IMG/VR virus record: IMGVR_UViG_3300021964_000718
Coordinates: 1-20,445 of that record
Reading direction: 5' to 3' (one strand)
DNA from: a virus
DNA length: 20,445 nt
In this document: positions 1 to 8,058 of the stretch, piece after piece
Numbering within the stretch: position 1 is the stretch's first letter
How the letters are laid out: each line of letters starts with the position of its first letter
Translations under genes and position numbers: made by a program
The notes under the pieces: model-generated
Seen by the model: the letters and a program-made list of their open reading frames with translations, nothing else
What the model was told of the DNA's origin: nothing
The model's database searches: none

Positions 1-3000
1 ATAAACGCAGACACAACGCCTGACAAGAAACTACCTGCAGCAGAACTGTAAGCTGCATCCTCAGCAGAATCCGCTTGTATCTGTGCTTTAAGCAACTCGT
101 GATCACGATCCATTTGCTTCTCAGAGCTAGTCCAAGCGAAGTCCATCAAGTCACGCTCTTGTTGCCACAACTCAGCTAAGCCTTGTAGTGTCAGGTTGTT
201 TTGCGCCATAACTTCAGCCATGTTAGCCTCATTAAGTGCCGCCGTATTAGCTGTAGCTATAGTCTGTCTCCATACTGTGTTAGCTTGTGCAATAACCAGT
301 TCGTTCTGTGCGTTAAACAGATCACGCTGATTATCAAGTTCAGCTTGAAACTTGGTCATTGTGTTTTCTTCACCAGCGTTAAACTGTTCCATAGCGTTAC
401 TCTGCGCTACGTTGAACTGGCTAATCTGTGTTGCCATACTTTCATAGAACTGATTAACTTGGTTGATACTCTCAGCGTTAAACTGTAGTTGAGCATTCTC
501 TGCAGCTTGATCTGAGAATATACTTTGCACAAGAGACTGTGCCTCAAACATGGTAGCTTGTTGTTCGTTATCTAAGTTAGCCATGTCCATCTGCAAGAAG
601 GCTTGTGCTTGCTGTGCTGCAGCCTGTTGACGGTTGTTGAGGTTAGCCATGTCAACGTCTGCCATAGCCGCTACATCAGCCATAAGCTTAGCTTGTTCGT
701 TGCTTAGGTTAGCCAAGTCTACAGACATAGCCATCTCAGAGTTACGCAGTGCTCTTGTTTGCGCCTCTGTGAAGTTCATGTTCGCTATCTCAGCAACACG
801 CTCAGCTTTAATAACAGCAACTTGTTGTTTATTTGTAAGCTCTTGCCCTTTCATTGCAGCTTCAATCTGTGCATTAGCGAGAGCAGTTTGCTGTCTATTA
901 GACAAGTTAGCCATATCAATAGTCATCTTGTTAGACATATTGAAGATAGCAGTCTGTTGTTCGTTGTTAAGTTCTATCTCACGTTCTGACATTACGTTAG
1001 AGATATTGAATAGAGCAGTCTGTTGTTTATTGTCTAAGACACGGCCTTCCATAGCTGCACGGGCAACAGCGTCTTGGATGAATGCTTGCTGTCTATTCGT
1101 AGCGTCTTGCATGTTAGCTTCAAACGCTTGTGTACTTTCAAGCACAGCCATCTGTTGATCATTAGACAACTCTTGGCCCATCATTGCAGCTTTAACTTGT
1201 AAGTTAGACAGGGCAGTCTGCTGTGCGTTAGACAGGTTAGCCATCTCTACTTCTAAGTTTTGTGTAGATTTAAGTATAGAGGTTTGCTGTCTGTTTGTCA
1301 AGTTAATATCGTTGACTGCAGCGTAACGTGCGGCATTAGCAAGTGCAACGTTAGCGCTAATACTTAGTTCTTGACCTTGAAGTGCAGCCTTAAACTGTGC
1401 ACTAGCAAGTACAGCTTCTTGTTCGTTTGATAAGTTCTTTAGTTGAAGGTTAGCATTATTCATGCTGTTCTGAATACGTACAGCTTGTTCGTTGGATAAG
1501 TTAGCTAACTCAAAGTTCTGTGCTGCAGCAGCATTAGCTAGAGCTACAGCCTGTGCATTACGAACATTCTCCATATCCATTGCAGCATAGGTAGCAGCAT
1601 CTGCTTGTGCCATAGGTATAGTCGCTTCCATAGCAGCCTGTACTATTGCAGCACCTGCCATAGAACTACCAGCTAAACCACGAGCAGCCATAGCAGCATT
1701 AGCTTTACGTAGAGCACCTGCAGCCCACGCTGGCGTACCATTATCAAACTGCTTCATAAGTTTTTCCATTTGGAATGAAACAGTAGATGCAGCAGATACC
1801 TCGCCTTTTACAGCTTTAGCTTCTAGCTGTTGTGTAAACGTAGCAGTTGCAGCCTTTGCAGTAGAGGCTTCGTTAAGAGCTTCTAGTGTCTTAGCTGTGA
1901 CAATAATTTCTTCACCATTAAGGATGTCATTTACATCAGCTAGTTCATCCTCACTAACAGTTGTTTGTTCTGCAGTTACATCAGGTTTAAACTCAGATTT
2001 CTTTTCATCTGCAGATGCATACTCATTAAAGTTAGCTGCATCTTCCACCTTACTCTTTTCAGATTCTGCCACTTGTGTAGGTGGTAAGTTGTAGTCTGTC
2101 TCAGCTTCTGCTTTAGGAGTTGTTGTTTCAAACTTAGCAGGATCAACCTCACCTACCTCACCCTCAAAGGTAACATCAGGTGCTGTCGTATATTTATCAA
2201 AGAGTGCCGCATCTGGCATCTCTCCATCTTCTATGTTACGGACTACCTGTGTTACTTCACGTATAGTATCTAAAGTAGCTGGATCTAAGTCTAACTGCGC
2301 TAACTCTTCAGGGTCCATCGTTGCAGCATCCATCAAAGCATCTTCTGATGGTGAACCTGTAGCTGCAGCAAAGTCAGCCAATGCTGATTTAACGTCAGCG
2401 TTAGACTCTATAGCATCGTATGTTTCTGTTGTAGCTTTTACTGCATCCTGTTCAATCTGAGTTTGCTGTGCTGCATAGTAGTCATTCATTGACTTTACAA
2501 TAGATTCAGGTAAAGGCTCTACCATAGGAATAGGACCATAAGGAGGGTACTTTTCCATACGCTCTTCAAGAGACAAACCTTGAAGGTACGCTTTTGATTT
2601 CTTAACTGCAGGGTTCTCTATTTCATCTGCAGCTTGTGCTTGCTTAACTAAAAGAGTAAGCGCATCAGCTACCTGACCTGTTGTACTATCAATAAGCTGA
2701 TCATCTTTAACTTCCAAGCCATACACTGTAGGCTGAGATAGGATAGCACTAGGTGTGGATATAGCTTTACCTAAGGCTTCACCAGTAGAGGGTACGTCTG
2801 TAGTCTCGAATCTTTTTTGGGCTGTGCTTACAGCAGCCTGTGTTTGTGTAACTGAAAGTTCAGCATTTGCTACTGCTTCTTCTAGAGCTTTGTATGCATC
2901 TTTGTCTGCTTGAGGTGCGTCATCTGCAGGTATAGTTGCACCACTCAAAGCTTGTTGTGCATCTGTAAGAGCACCCATAGCTGTGCTGTAGGCTTTCTGT

Positions 3001-3893
3001 GCTTCATCTAAAGCTGTAGCAGCTTCGCTAACTTCAGGGCTAGGCGTACCTTGCTTTAAGACAGGACCAGGTTGAAAAGCTTCTTGTACGGCTGCACCCG
3101 TATCTTGCACTGCTTTAAACTCAGGTGTGTTTTTTAATGCAGCCTCAAGCTGTTGGCCTTGCTGTGGCGTCATACCTTGTTCAGGTATACCAAGCTCACT
3201 ACGTATACGTGCAGTAGCTGTATTATAAGCAGTACCTGCTTTTTCGTTTTCAAGTATTAGACGTCTTTGCTCTTCCGTAGTGTTAGGGTATTTTTCTGCT
3301 ATGGCTAACATACGTTTAAATTCATTATCTTCGTCAGACTCGCCTTCCATCTGTGCAACGCCAAGCGCTTCGATCTGTTGTAATGAAACTCTCTCATCTT
3401 TTGGATCTAACTCAGGTTGATCTTCTTGTTCCTGCTCTTGTTGTTGTTCTTGTTGTTGCTCTACACCATTACCTGTATCTTGTGTTGTAGTAGTTGTTGT
3501 AGGTGTAGTAGTTGTTGTAGGTGTAGTAGTTGTTGTAGGTGTAGTAGTTGTTGTACTACTCAAAGGGCCAAAAGATGCTGCACCGCCACTTGTATTATAA
3601 TGATGCAGGGCAGACGTGTAATCTTCAAAGGTGGACTCGCCTACTTTATAGTAAGTACCGTTACCGCTTTGTATAGTCTGTATGCCCCCACCATCAGCAA
3701 ACCCTGTAGGAGCTAAGGGTCCACCTTCTATGCGTTGCCTAGCAATATCTGCATAACGTCCTAACTTAGAAGCAGCACTAGGGCTAGACGCAAGGAACGC
3801 ATCCATGTCATCCTTCTGCGCTGGGCCTGTGTAGCCCATCTCTTTTAGAAGGGTATGTGTTTGCTGATTGGTAAAACCTTTAAACTTTTTCAT
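1..3893 (-). CDS. Very large repeat-rich virion (internal/ejection-type) protein, C-terminus cut by window edge
   Basis: I checked this frame codon by codon from the ATG at 3893 to base 1 and found no stop, so at least 1297 residues are encoded and the gene runs out of the window. The ATG lies two bases past the previous gene's TAA, with AGGAAC upstream. Visible order: an N-terminal region starting MKKFKGFTNQQ; a Thr/Pro linker (residues 112-137) followed by a Gln/Glu-rich stretch; a long Ala/Glu/Asp-rich, probably helical middle; a small-residue-rich segment containing GTPAWAAGALRKAN and GLAGSSMAGAAI near residues 710-745; sixteen 22-residue repeats (776-1127); then a diverged tail of the same period ending SAAGSFLSGVVSAF. 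There is no enzyme motif. I recall similar LSN-x-QQ proteins in marine phage genomes, annotated only as structural. Size and position fit an internal or ejection protein, but that role is inference; a tail or fibre component is the alternative. Confidence 0.85.
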   Translation of the reverse strand, partial: MKKFKGFTNQQTHTLLKEMGYTGPAQKDDMDAFLASSPSAASKLGRYADIARQRIEGGPLAPTGFADGGGIQTIQSGNGTYYKVGESTFEDYTSALHHYNTSGGAASFGPLSSTTTTTPTTTTTPTTTTTPTTTTTTQDTGNGVEQQQEQQQEQEQEDQPELDPKDERVSLQQIEALGVAQMEGESDEDNEFKRMLAIAEKYPNTTEEQRRLILENEKAGTAYNTATARIRSELGIPEQGMTPQQGQQLEAALKNTPEFKAVQDTGAAVQEAFQPGPVLKQGTPSPEVSEAATALDEAQKAYSTAMGALTDAQQALSGATIPADDAPQADKDAYKALEEAVANAELSVTQTQAAVSTAQKRFETTDVPSTGEALGKAISTPSAILSQPTVYGLEVKDDQLIDSTTGQVADALTLLVKQAQAADEIENPAVKKSKAYLQGLSLEERMEKYPPYGPIPMVEPLPESIVKSMNDYYAAQQTQIEQDAVKATTETYDAIESNADVKSALADFAAATGSPSEDALMDAATMDPEELAQLDLDPATLDTIREVTQVVRNIEDGEMPDAALFDKYTTAPDVTFEGEVGEVDPAKFETTTPKAEAETDYNLPPTQVAESEKSKVEDAANFNEYASADEKKSEFKPDVTAEQTTVSEDELADVNDILNGEEIIVTAKTLEALNEASTAKAATATFTQQLEAKAVKGEVSAASTVSFQMEKLMKQFDNGTPAWAAGALRKANAAMAARGLAGSSMAGAAIVQAAMEATIPMAQADAATYAAMDMENVRNAQAVALANAAAAQNFELANLSNEQAVRIQNSMNNANLQLKNLSNEQEAVLASAQFKAALQGQELSISANVALANAARYAAVNDINLTNRQQTSILKSTQNLEVEMANLSNAQQTALSNLQVKAAMMGQELSNDQQMAVLESTQAFEANMQDATNRQQAFIQDAVARAAMEGRVLDNKQQTALFNISNVMSEREIELNNEQQTAIFNMSNKMTIDMANLSNRQQTALANAQIEAAMKGQELTNKQQVAVIKAERVAEIANMNFTEAQTRALRNSEMAMSVDLANLSNEQAKLMADVAAMADVDMANLNNRQQAAAQQAQAFLQMDMANLDNEQQATMFEAQSLVQSIFSDQAAENAQLQFNAESINQVNQFYESMATQISQFNVAQSNAMEQFNAGEENTMTKFQAELDNQRDLFNAQNELVIAQANTVWRQTIATANTAALNEANMAEVMAQNNLTLQGLAELWQQERDLMDFAWTSSEKQMDRDHELLKAQIQADSAEDAAYSSAAGSFLSGVVSAF
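513..1568 (-). repeat. Sixteen in-frame 66-bp (22-residue) repeats within the large virion protein
   Basis: Reading the frame by eye gives sixteen consecutive units of exactly 22 codons, residues 776-1127 of the large protein. The unit begins N/E-L-S/T/D/N-N-x-Q-Q, then a small or hydrophobic residue pair, and ends in patterns such as M-A or G-Q. Twelve units in a row keep a recognisable head motif and the first four are looser. A further five 22-residue blocks follow (to about nt 183) without the motif but with aromatic and Asn landmarks in register. The DNA is diverged between units, so the repeat is a protein-level pattern rather than a fresh DNA expansion. Confidence 0.85.
3483..3560 (-). 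repeat. 18-bp tandem repeat encoding a Thr-Pro linker
   Basis: An 18-base unit repeats about three to four times and encodes Pro followed by five Thr, giving a 26-residue low-complexity linker (residues 112-137 of the large protein). It is followed at once by a Gln/Glu-rich stretch. The units are nearly identical in DNA, unlike the 66-bp repeats, so this tract looks young and able to slip. It probably joins a small N-terminal domain to the helical body. Confidence 0.85.
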
Positions 3894-3895
3894 TG

Positions 3896-4357
3896 TTACC
3901 TAGTTCCTATCCATACAAAGCCGACGATAGCGCCAACGCCTAAAACAAATAAAGCAAACCCTGCTGTCCATTCGATGATTGCTTGTTTGATTTCCATCTG
4001 CCTGTGTTCGTGTTCTCTTTTTTGTTTACGTAAGTCTGCTTCGATTGCCAATATTTCTTGCCACTTTGATGGGCCATACATAACAGATATGTAGTCTTTT
4101 AGCTCCTGCCTCATGGCTGCAGCCTTCTGCTTGGCTGCAAAGATTTCCATAGCTTGAGCTTGTACGCCACCACCTAATGTCTTATACCATGCTGGCTTCT
4201 GGTTCTGCTTGTCAGCAAAGTCTAAGTCCGCTATTGCTCCTGCCCACTTAGAGAGTTGACCACCCATGTCCTGCAGATCTTTGCCAACAGCTATGCCTTT
4301 CTTGAGCATACTAAAAGCGGTGGTGGCTGCTGTAATCGCAGTCACTGGATCAATCAT
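3896..4357 (-). CDS. Small phage protein with C-terminal membrane segment
   Basis: 153 residues from the ATG at 4357. An ATG two codons upstream (4363) directly abuts the GGGAG ribosome site, while the chosen one sits six bases from it. The N-terminus (IDPVTAITAATTAFSMLKKG) is an Ala/Thr-rich, probably amphipathic helix. The middle is charged and helical (AKQKAAAMRQELKDY; ADLRKQKREHEHRQMEIKQ). Residues about 128-150 form one clear transmembrane segment ending in WIGTR. The gene sits between a second small membrane protein and the giant repeat protein, reached from the promoter at 4889-4916. I recall similar small proteins in marine phages without an assigned function. Possible roles are a membrane-interacting ejection component or a spanin/holin-type lysis protein; no lysis motif decides between them. 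Confidence 0.85.
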   Translation of the reverse strand: MIDPVTAITAATTAFSMLKKGIAVGKDLQDMGGQLSKWAGAIADLDFADKQNQKPAWYKTLGGGVQAQAMEIFAAKQKAAAMRQELKDYISVMYGPSKWQEILAIEADLRKQKREHEHRQMEIKQAIIEWTAGFALFVLGVGAIVGFVWIGTR

Positions 4358-4381
4358 AAGCATCTCCCTATTGCTTATAAA

Positions 4382-4636
4382 TTATTTACCGAAGGTCATC
4401 CAAACTGCTGTAGCTATAAACGTTAGTACTGCCACTGTTCCCATCTTTACAGTAGTAGACCATATGCTTTTCTTGGTAAGTCTCCAAGCATCCAGCAGAC
4501 TACGCATTTCACGTAGATCACTAGCCGCATCGTCATCCTGTAAGCCAAGCTCACGAAGTGCTTCTGCTGCACCTCTCTTAGCTGCACGATCTAACATAGA
4601 CTCTAGTTCTTCTGATGTTAGCTTGGAGTCTGACAT
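4382..4636 (-). CDS. Small membrane protein, holin-like candidate
   Basis: 84 residues. The ATG follows the TAA of the upstream gene directly, so translation is likely coupled; an AGAGG-type site lies inside that gene's end. The N-terminal two thirds is soluble and helical (LTSEELESMLDRAAKRGAAE, then an acidic patch DDDAASD and LLDAW). Residues about 61-82 form one hydrophobic helix (VAVLTFIATAVWM) that ends almost at the C-terminus. It resembles small single-helix proteins of alphaproteobacterial phages (DUF6127-like from memory, not checked). One C-terminal helix behind a charged domain suits a tail-anchored membrane protein. A holin-like role is plausible from size and position only; no endolysin is in view. 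Confidence 0.85.
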   Translation of the reverse strand: MSDSKLTSEELESMLDRAAKRGAAEALRELGLQDDDAASDLREMRSLLDAWRLTKKSIWSTTVKMGTVAVLTFIATAVWMTFGK

Positions 4637-4852
4637 TTATGCTGCCTCTTGATCTTTCTCTAAGTCATTCGCAAGATCAACAGCAAATGCCTCACGTCCT
4701 ACGATAAGTTGATCTAGGTTAAAACGTGTAGTGTTAATCTTACGTTCTAAATCCTGTACATGTGCAAGCATAACTTTCTGCTTATCTGTCATGTCATCAA
4801 CGTTGTACTCTTTTTCGTTGACTGTAATGACGTTCTTTTGTTTCTCTGCCAT
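4637..4852 (-). CDS. Small conserved phage protein, function unknown
   Basis: 71 residues, with a strong AAAGGAG site seven bases before the ATG. The start NVITVNEKEYNVDDMTDKQK looks like a short beta hairpin carrying an xY-xxDD-xTD-x-QK pattern, followed by one long charged helix (AHVQDLERKINTTRFNLDQL) and an acidic tail (DLEKDQEAA). Similar short proteins occur beside structural genes in marine phages (DUF6447-like from memory, not checked). It is the first gene after the promoter at 4889-4916 and is joined end to start with the membrane protein downstream. No catalytic or binding motif is visible; a virion-associated or small assembly role is possible. Confidence 0.85.
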   Translation of the reverse strand: MAEKQKNVITVNEKEYNVDDMTDKQKVMLAHVQDLERKINTTRFNLDQLIVGREAFAVDLANDLEKDQEAA

Positions 4853-4876
4853 GTTAGTCTCCTTTGTTTAACAGAT

Positions 4877-4899
4877 ATGTGTAACATAATTATACACAT
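4877..4899. promoter_or_regulatory. Inverted repeat over the -10 box, possible operator
   Basis: Seven-base arms ATGTGTA (4877-4883) and TACACAT (4893-4899) are perfect inverted repeats around nine bases. They cover the -10 box and the expected start site of the promoter. A dimeric repressor site is possible, but in AT-rich DNA a repeat of this size can arise by chance, and no regulator gene is in the window. Confidence 0.35.
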
Positions 4900-4916
4900 T
4901 TTTATGTAAATGTCAA
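4889..4916 (-). promoter_or_regulatory. Consensus sigma70-type promoter ahead of the left-end gene set
   Basis: On the minus strand TTGACA (4916-4911) is followed by a 16-base spacer and TATAAT (4894-4889). Both hexamers match the bacterial sigma70 consensus exactly. The -35 box overlaps the TGA stop of the chaperone-like gene, and the first ATG downstream is at 4852, leaving a leader of about 30 bases. It would let the host polymerase transcribe the small proteins and the giant repeat protein separately from the fibre genes. Confidence 0.75.
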
Positions 4917-5425
4917 GGTTTATTAGGCCAAGTTACACTAAAAGGAAAGCCACTCTGTGCTGGTACATCCCTTAGTGCTTGCCTGTAAGTAGTCATTTCA
5001 CTCGACATAGTTACATCTGATAAAGCCATCCAGTCAGTCTCTTGCAATAAGCTATCACGTTTAGCTCTTACGTTAGACTCTGCCGTGGCTTGTTCCATGT
5101 TCTGTGCAGTGTAAGATACTTCCCACTCGTTGCCGTACAGGGGTTGTCCTACCTGATCTGTATCTACCTCACCTGTCTCAGGGTCAGTACAGTCAGCCTC
5201 AGTCTTTATACGAATGACTTCCCGTGTAGGTGTACCCACTACAAGTGTCTGCACTAATGGATCATATGAAGGCTTATCTAATTCAGTAACCTCATAGACT
5301 GCATACCTACGCAAGATCGTGTTAGGTATCTGTGCAGGGAAAGATGTGTTTGGGTTATCACGGCGAAATTGTCCAATCGTGTATGGAAATTGATCGACAT
5401 TACCGTTTGTAAGTTTTACGAACAT
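4913..5425 (-). CDS. Tail/fibre assembly chaperone-like protein
   Basis: 170 residues, with an AAGGAG site before the ATG. The N-terminus (MFVKLTNGNVDQFPYTIGQF) and the region to about residue 100 look like a small beta-rich domain. The C-terminus carries the pattern R-x-x-RD-x-LL-x-x-TDW, then EM-x-x-YRQALRDVP and GFP-x-x-VTWP (residues about 120-168), which I recognise as the phage tail assembly chaperone family (Phage_tail_APC). Proteins of this family are found next to tail-fibre genes and are thought to help fibres fold or attach; this gene closes the adhesin block. Residue differences between copies in related phages would be expected to track the fibre they serve. Confidence 0.8.
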   Translation of the reverse strand: MFVKLTNGNVDQFPYTIGQFRRDNPNTSFPAQIPNTILRRYAVYEVTELDKPSYDPLVQTLVVGTPTREVIRIKTEADCTDPETGEVDTDQVGQPLYGNEWEVSYTAQNMEQATAESNVRAKRDSLLQETDWMALSDVTMSSEMTTYRQALRDVPAQSGFPFSVTWPNKP

Positions 5426-5434
5426 AGTTTCTCC

Positions 5435-6133
5435 TTAAAAGTTTGGAAATGGTGCTGTAGGGACAGTAAAGTTGGAAGTGTAACGAGCTACGCCTTTAGT
5501 AACACGAACATCATCCAAATAACCTTGAAAAGGAGAGCCGCCAACAGAATTAGCTCCTATAGATAACGCACTAGTAGATGTTGATACACTGCCTGTAAAT
5601 GTTGTTGAATAAACACTTGTGCCGTTTAAGTAGAGAGAAACTGTATTGCTTTCCCTAACAAAAGCACAATGATTCCAAGAATTTAAGCTTAAAGCAGATG
5701 TGCTTACATAGTCATTAAATAATCCATTATACAATAATCCTCGCAGGTATCTATTACCATCATTCGAGAGCAACAATACCCAAGCATAACTACTCGTCCA
5801 CTGCCCAATAATAATTGGTTGGGCGGGAGAAGCAGTTGGATATACCCAAGTCTCAATGGTAAAATCACTACTACCCAAATCCCATGCTGCATCATCTGGT
5901 GCGGTCAGGTAATCACCAGTTCCGTCAAACTCTATTGAACCAGTTCCAAACTTCTTAACGGCTGTATCTATTTGTGTATTACCACTAACAGTCATAGATA
6001 CTGAATTAGAACTACTATCCGTAATAGTCGTGCTGCCACTTGTTCCATCACCGTGAAGGAGAAGTTCTACATTAGCAAAATTAGGATCTCTTTCGCCAGC
6101 GCCACCCATCTGCATTAAACGTGATACACTCAT
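5435..6133 (-). CDS. Laminin-G/concanavalin-like lectin domain protein
   Basis: 232 residues. The ATG overlaps the upstream stop by four bases (ATGA), so translation is probably coupled. After a 20-residue lead (MSVSRLMQMGGAGERDPNFA) nearly the whole protein is one LamG_3-type jelly roll: VELLLHGDGTSGSTTITDSS near 23-42, then GSIEFDGTGDYLTAP, DFTIETWVYPT, WNHCAFVRESNTVSLYLNG and a closing GYLDDVRVTKGVARYTSNF (residues about 205-223). The last segment is typical of the family's final strands. Such domains bind carbohydrate or cell-surface polymers. The short lead is probably the attachment part. Role in host adhesion is inferred from fold and position; which sugar it binds cannot be read from sequence. 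Confidence 0.85.
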   Translation of the reverse strand: MSVSRLMQMGGAGERDPNFANVELLLHGDGTSGSTTITDSSSNSVSMTVSGNTQIDTAVKKFGTGSIEFDGTGDYLTAPDDAAWDLGSSDFTIETWVYPTASPAQPIIIGQWTSSYAWVLLLSNDGNRYLRGLLYNGLFNDYVSTSALSLNSWNHCAFVRESNTVSLYLNGTSVYSTTFTGSVSTSTSALSIGANSVGGSPFQGYLDDVRVTKGVARYTSNFTVPTAPFPNF

Positions 6134-8058
6134 GCCATTGCATCCCCTGCTCTAAAACCTTGGTAGGTAGTTCCACCATCGTCCGTGTAGAATACCAACA
6201 CATCTGTTTCATCTATTGCTGGGCCAGCAGGAGCTATGCCGCTAGGGAACTTCACTGATGAAGGGTATGTGAAGGTGGCTGCTGCTGTGGAGCCTGTGGA
6301 GTATTGGTAGATGGTACCCCCCTGATCAAGAATATACATTTTTGTGCCATCAGACTTAAATCTAATACTAGATGAACTTGATGCCTGAGATGCAACAGAA
6401 AAGCTAATGCTATCATATGATGCCGTACTTATATCCCATGCCGTTGAAAGGCTATATTGGAAAACACTGTCTGATGTAAGACCAACCATCCAAAACTTGT
6501 CACCATCTGGATTAAATGAAAGTGAATTAGGGTTAAGTTCTTCGGTAGCAACATTAAAGTTTGCAGCATAAGATGCAGTAGATACATCCCAAGCTGTACT
6601 TAATGAATACTCATTAACCTCATCTGCAGCAATGCCAGTAATATACATTTTTGTACCATCAGGCTTAAAACATACATCTCTTGGGTTTGATTCTTCAGTA
6701 TTAACTGAAAAAGAAACACTATCATATAAAGCAGTTGATACATCCCAAGCTGTGCTCATGCTGTATTGGTATACAGTTTTACGCTGATAACCAAGAAGAT
6801 AAAATTTAGAGCCATCTGGTTTGAAGAAAAGTCCAGTTGGGGTGTTTTCTTGGGTAGCTGTACTAAAACTAACACTGTCATATGATGCTGTAGATATGTC
6901 CCATGCCGTACTAAGAGAATATTGATAAATTCTATCGTTAGTAACTCCTATTAAATAAACCTTAGTTCCATCATCCTTAAAGAATATTTCTTGGGCATTT
7001 GTTTCTTGAGAAGCTACACTAAAGCTAACACTATCATAACTAGCATTAGCCAGATCATAAGTCTCAGCCGCATTACCACCAGTAAGTGCCAAAGCAAAAC
7101 CTGCTGCTGTGCCTGATGCTGGGGCGTTATTAAAGGCAAACAGAGTGTTTACTGAGGGAGTGTGACTGAAGTAGTTGCCTGTGGATAGATCAAGGGTAGT
7201 GGCTGTACCTGTAGAGTATTGGAAGACAGTATCAGTGGCATTACCAATGGCATACATTTTGCTTCCATCATTTTTAAATGTGAAGCCCCAAGGGGTTGTT
7301 TCTTCTGAAGCTAAACTAAATGAAACAGAGTTATACGTTCCAGTTGAAATATCGTAATTTGTAGATAAATCATATTTATATACAGTATCCGTCCCTAGAT
7401 TGTTAATATAAACTGCTGATCCATCGGGAGATACATAGATTGCACTTGTGCTAGAACCTCTTGCAGATACATCTAAAGACTTACTATCAGATGAAGCTGT
7501 CGAAACATCCCATGCAGTTGACATGGTAAATTGCTGAATTATACCACTGAGATTACTAGCCCACAGCTTGGTGCCATCAGTAGAAATGCTCAAACCTCTC
7601 GCATTTGTAAGCCCAGTGCTTAGAGTTTTGTTTGCATAAGAAGCCGTGCTTAGATCATATGCTGTTGTTAAATCATATTGATAAACAGTACTGTTAGTTG
7701 TTCCAACAATGTAAAATGAAGTACCGTCTGATTTGAAGACAACTGTGATTGGGGACGATTCTTGAGTGCTAACACTAAAGCTGACACTATCATATGTTGC
7801 TGAACTTGGGTTCCATGCTGTAGATAAACTATATTGATAAACACTGTACCCAGTAACACCAAGAACAAACATTTTTGATCCGTCAGAACTAAATGCAACA
7901 GATCGTGGGTTGTTGTCTTGCGAAGCAACACTAAAGCTCACACCATCATAACTAGCTACAGCAAGGTTATACGGGCCAGTACCAGCCGTAACTGTACCCA
8001 CACTCTTAGCCTGTGGTGCTGAGAATACGCCGCCGCTGTAACTAATGTCTAAGCTCAT
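6130..8058 (-). CDS. Adhesin paralogue with two 5-repeat propeller cassettes (10 repeats)
   Basis: 642 residues. The ATG overlaps the upstream stop as ATGA, and a GGAG site lies inside the previous gene's last codons. Layout: carrier lead (1-29, IDYS-like), five repeats (30-286), carrier piece TLDLSTGNYFSHTP onward (287-333), five more repeats (334-590), and a C-terminal carrier piece (591-642, TYPSSVKF to GFRAGDAMA). Repeats are 49-53 residues: D-x-STASYDSVSFS, then F-x-x-DG-x-KMY-x-x-G, then VYQYSLSTAW. The DG-x-K-x-Y pattern is that of beta-propeller blades in lactonase/YncE-like proteins, without catalytic residues I can identify. Both cassettes are 257 residues, consistent with two five-bladed propellers. 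It is likely a virion surface adhesin; ligand unknown. Confidence 0.85.
   Translation of the reverse strand: MSLDISYSGGVFSAPQAKSVGTVTAGTGPYNLAVASYDGVSFSVASQDNNPRSVAFSSDGSKMFVLGVTGYSVYQYSLSTAWNPSSATYDSVSFSVSTQESSPITVVFKSDGTSFYIVGTTNSTVYQYDLTTAYDLSTASYANKTLSTGLTNARGLSISTDGTKLWASNLSGIIQQFTMSTAWDVSTASSDSKSLDVSARGSSTSAIYVSPDGSAVYINNLGTDTVYKYDLSTNYDISTGTYNSVSFSLASEETTPWGFTFKNDGSKMYAIGNATDTVFQYSTGTATTLDLSTGNYFSHTPSVNTLFAFNNAPASGTAAGFALALTGGNAAETYDLANASYDSVSFSVASQETNAQEIFFKDDGTKVYLIGVTNDRIYQYSLSTAWDISTASYDSVSFSTATQENTPTGLFFKPDGSKFYLLGYQRKTVYQYSMSTAWDVSTALYDSVSFSVNTEESNPRDVCFKPDGTKMYITGIAADEVNEYSLSTAWDVSTASYAANFNVATEELNPNSLSFNPDGDKFWMVGLTSDSVFQYSLSTAWDISTASYDSISFSVASQASSSSSIRFKSDGTKMYILDQGGTIYQYSTGSTAAATFTYPSSVKFPSGIAPAGPAIDETDVLVFYTDDGGTTYQGFRAGDAMA
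6289..7059 (-). repeat. Second propeller cassette, five ~156-bp repeats
   Basis: Residues 334-590 of the 642-residue protein, made of five units of 53, 52, 52, 51 and 49 residues. It sits between the carrier segment ending LALTGGNAAET and the segment beginning with the TYPSS strand. The matching cassette of the 379-residue paralogue sits at the same point. Confidence 0.85.
7201..7971 (-). repeat. First propeller cassette, five ~156-bp repeats
   Basis: Residues 30-286 of the 642-residue protein, made of five units of 53, 52, 49, 52 and 51 residues. It interrupts the carrier domain between its VGTVT strand and the TLDLSTG strand, a position left uninterrupted in the two neighbouring paralogues. 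Confidence 0.85.

Noticed and set aside
634-1158. Plus-strand frame of 174 codons rich in Ser, Ala and Cys
   Set aside because: It is the antisense of the 22-residue repeat array; all convincing genes are on the minus strand and no ribosome site precedes it.
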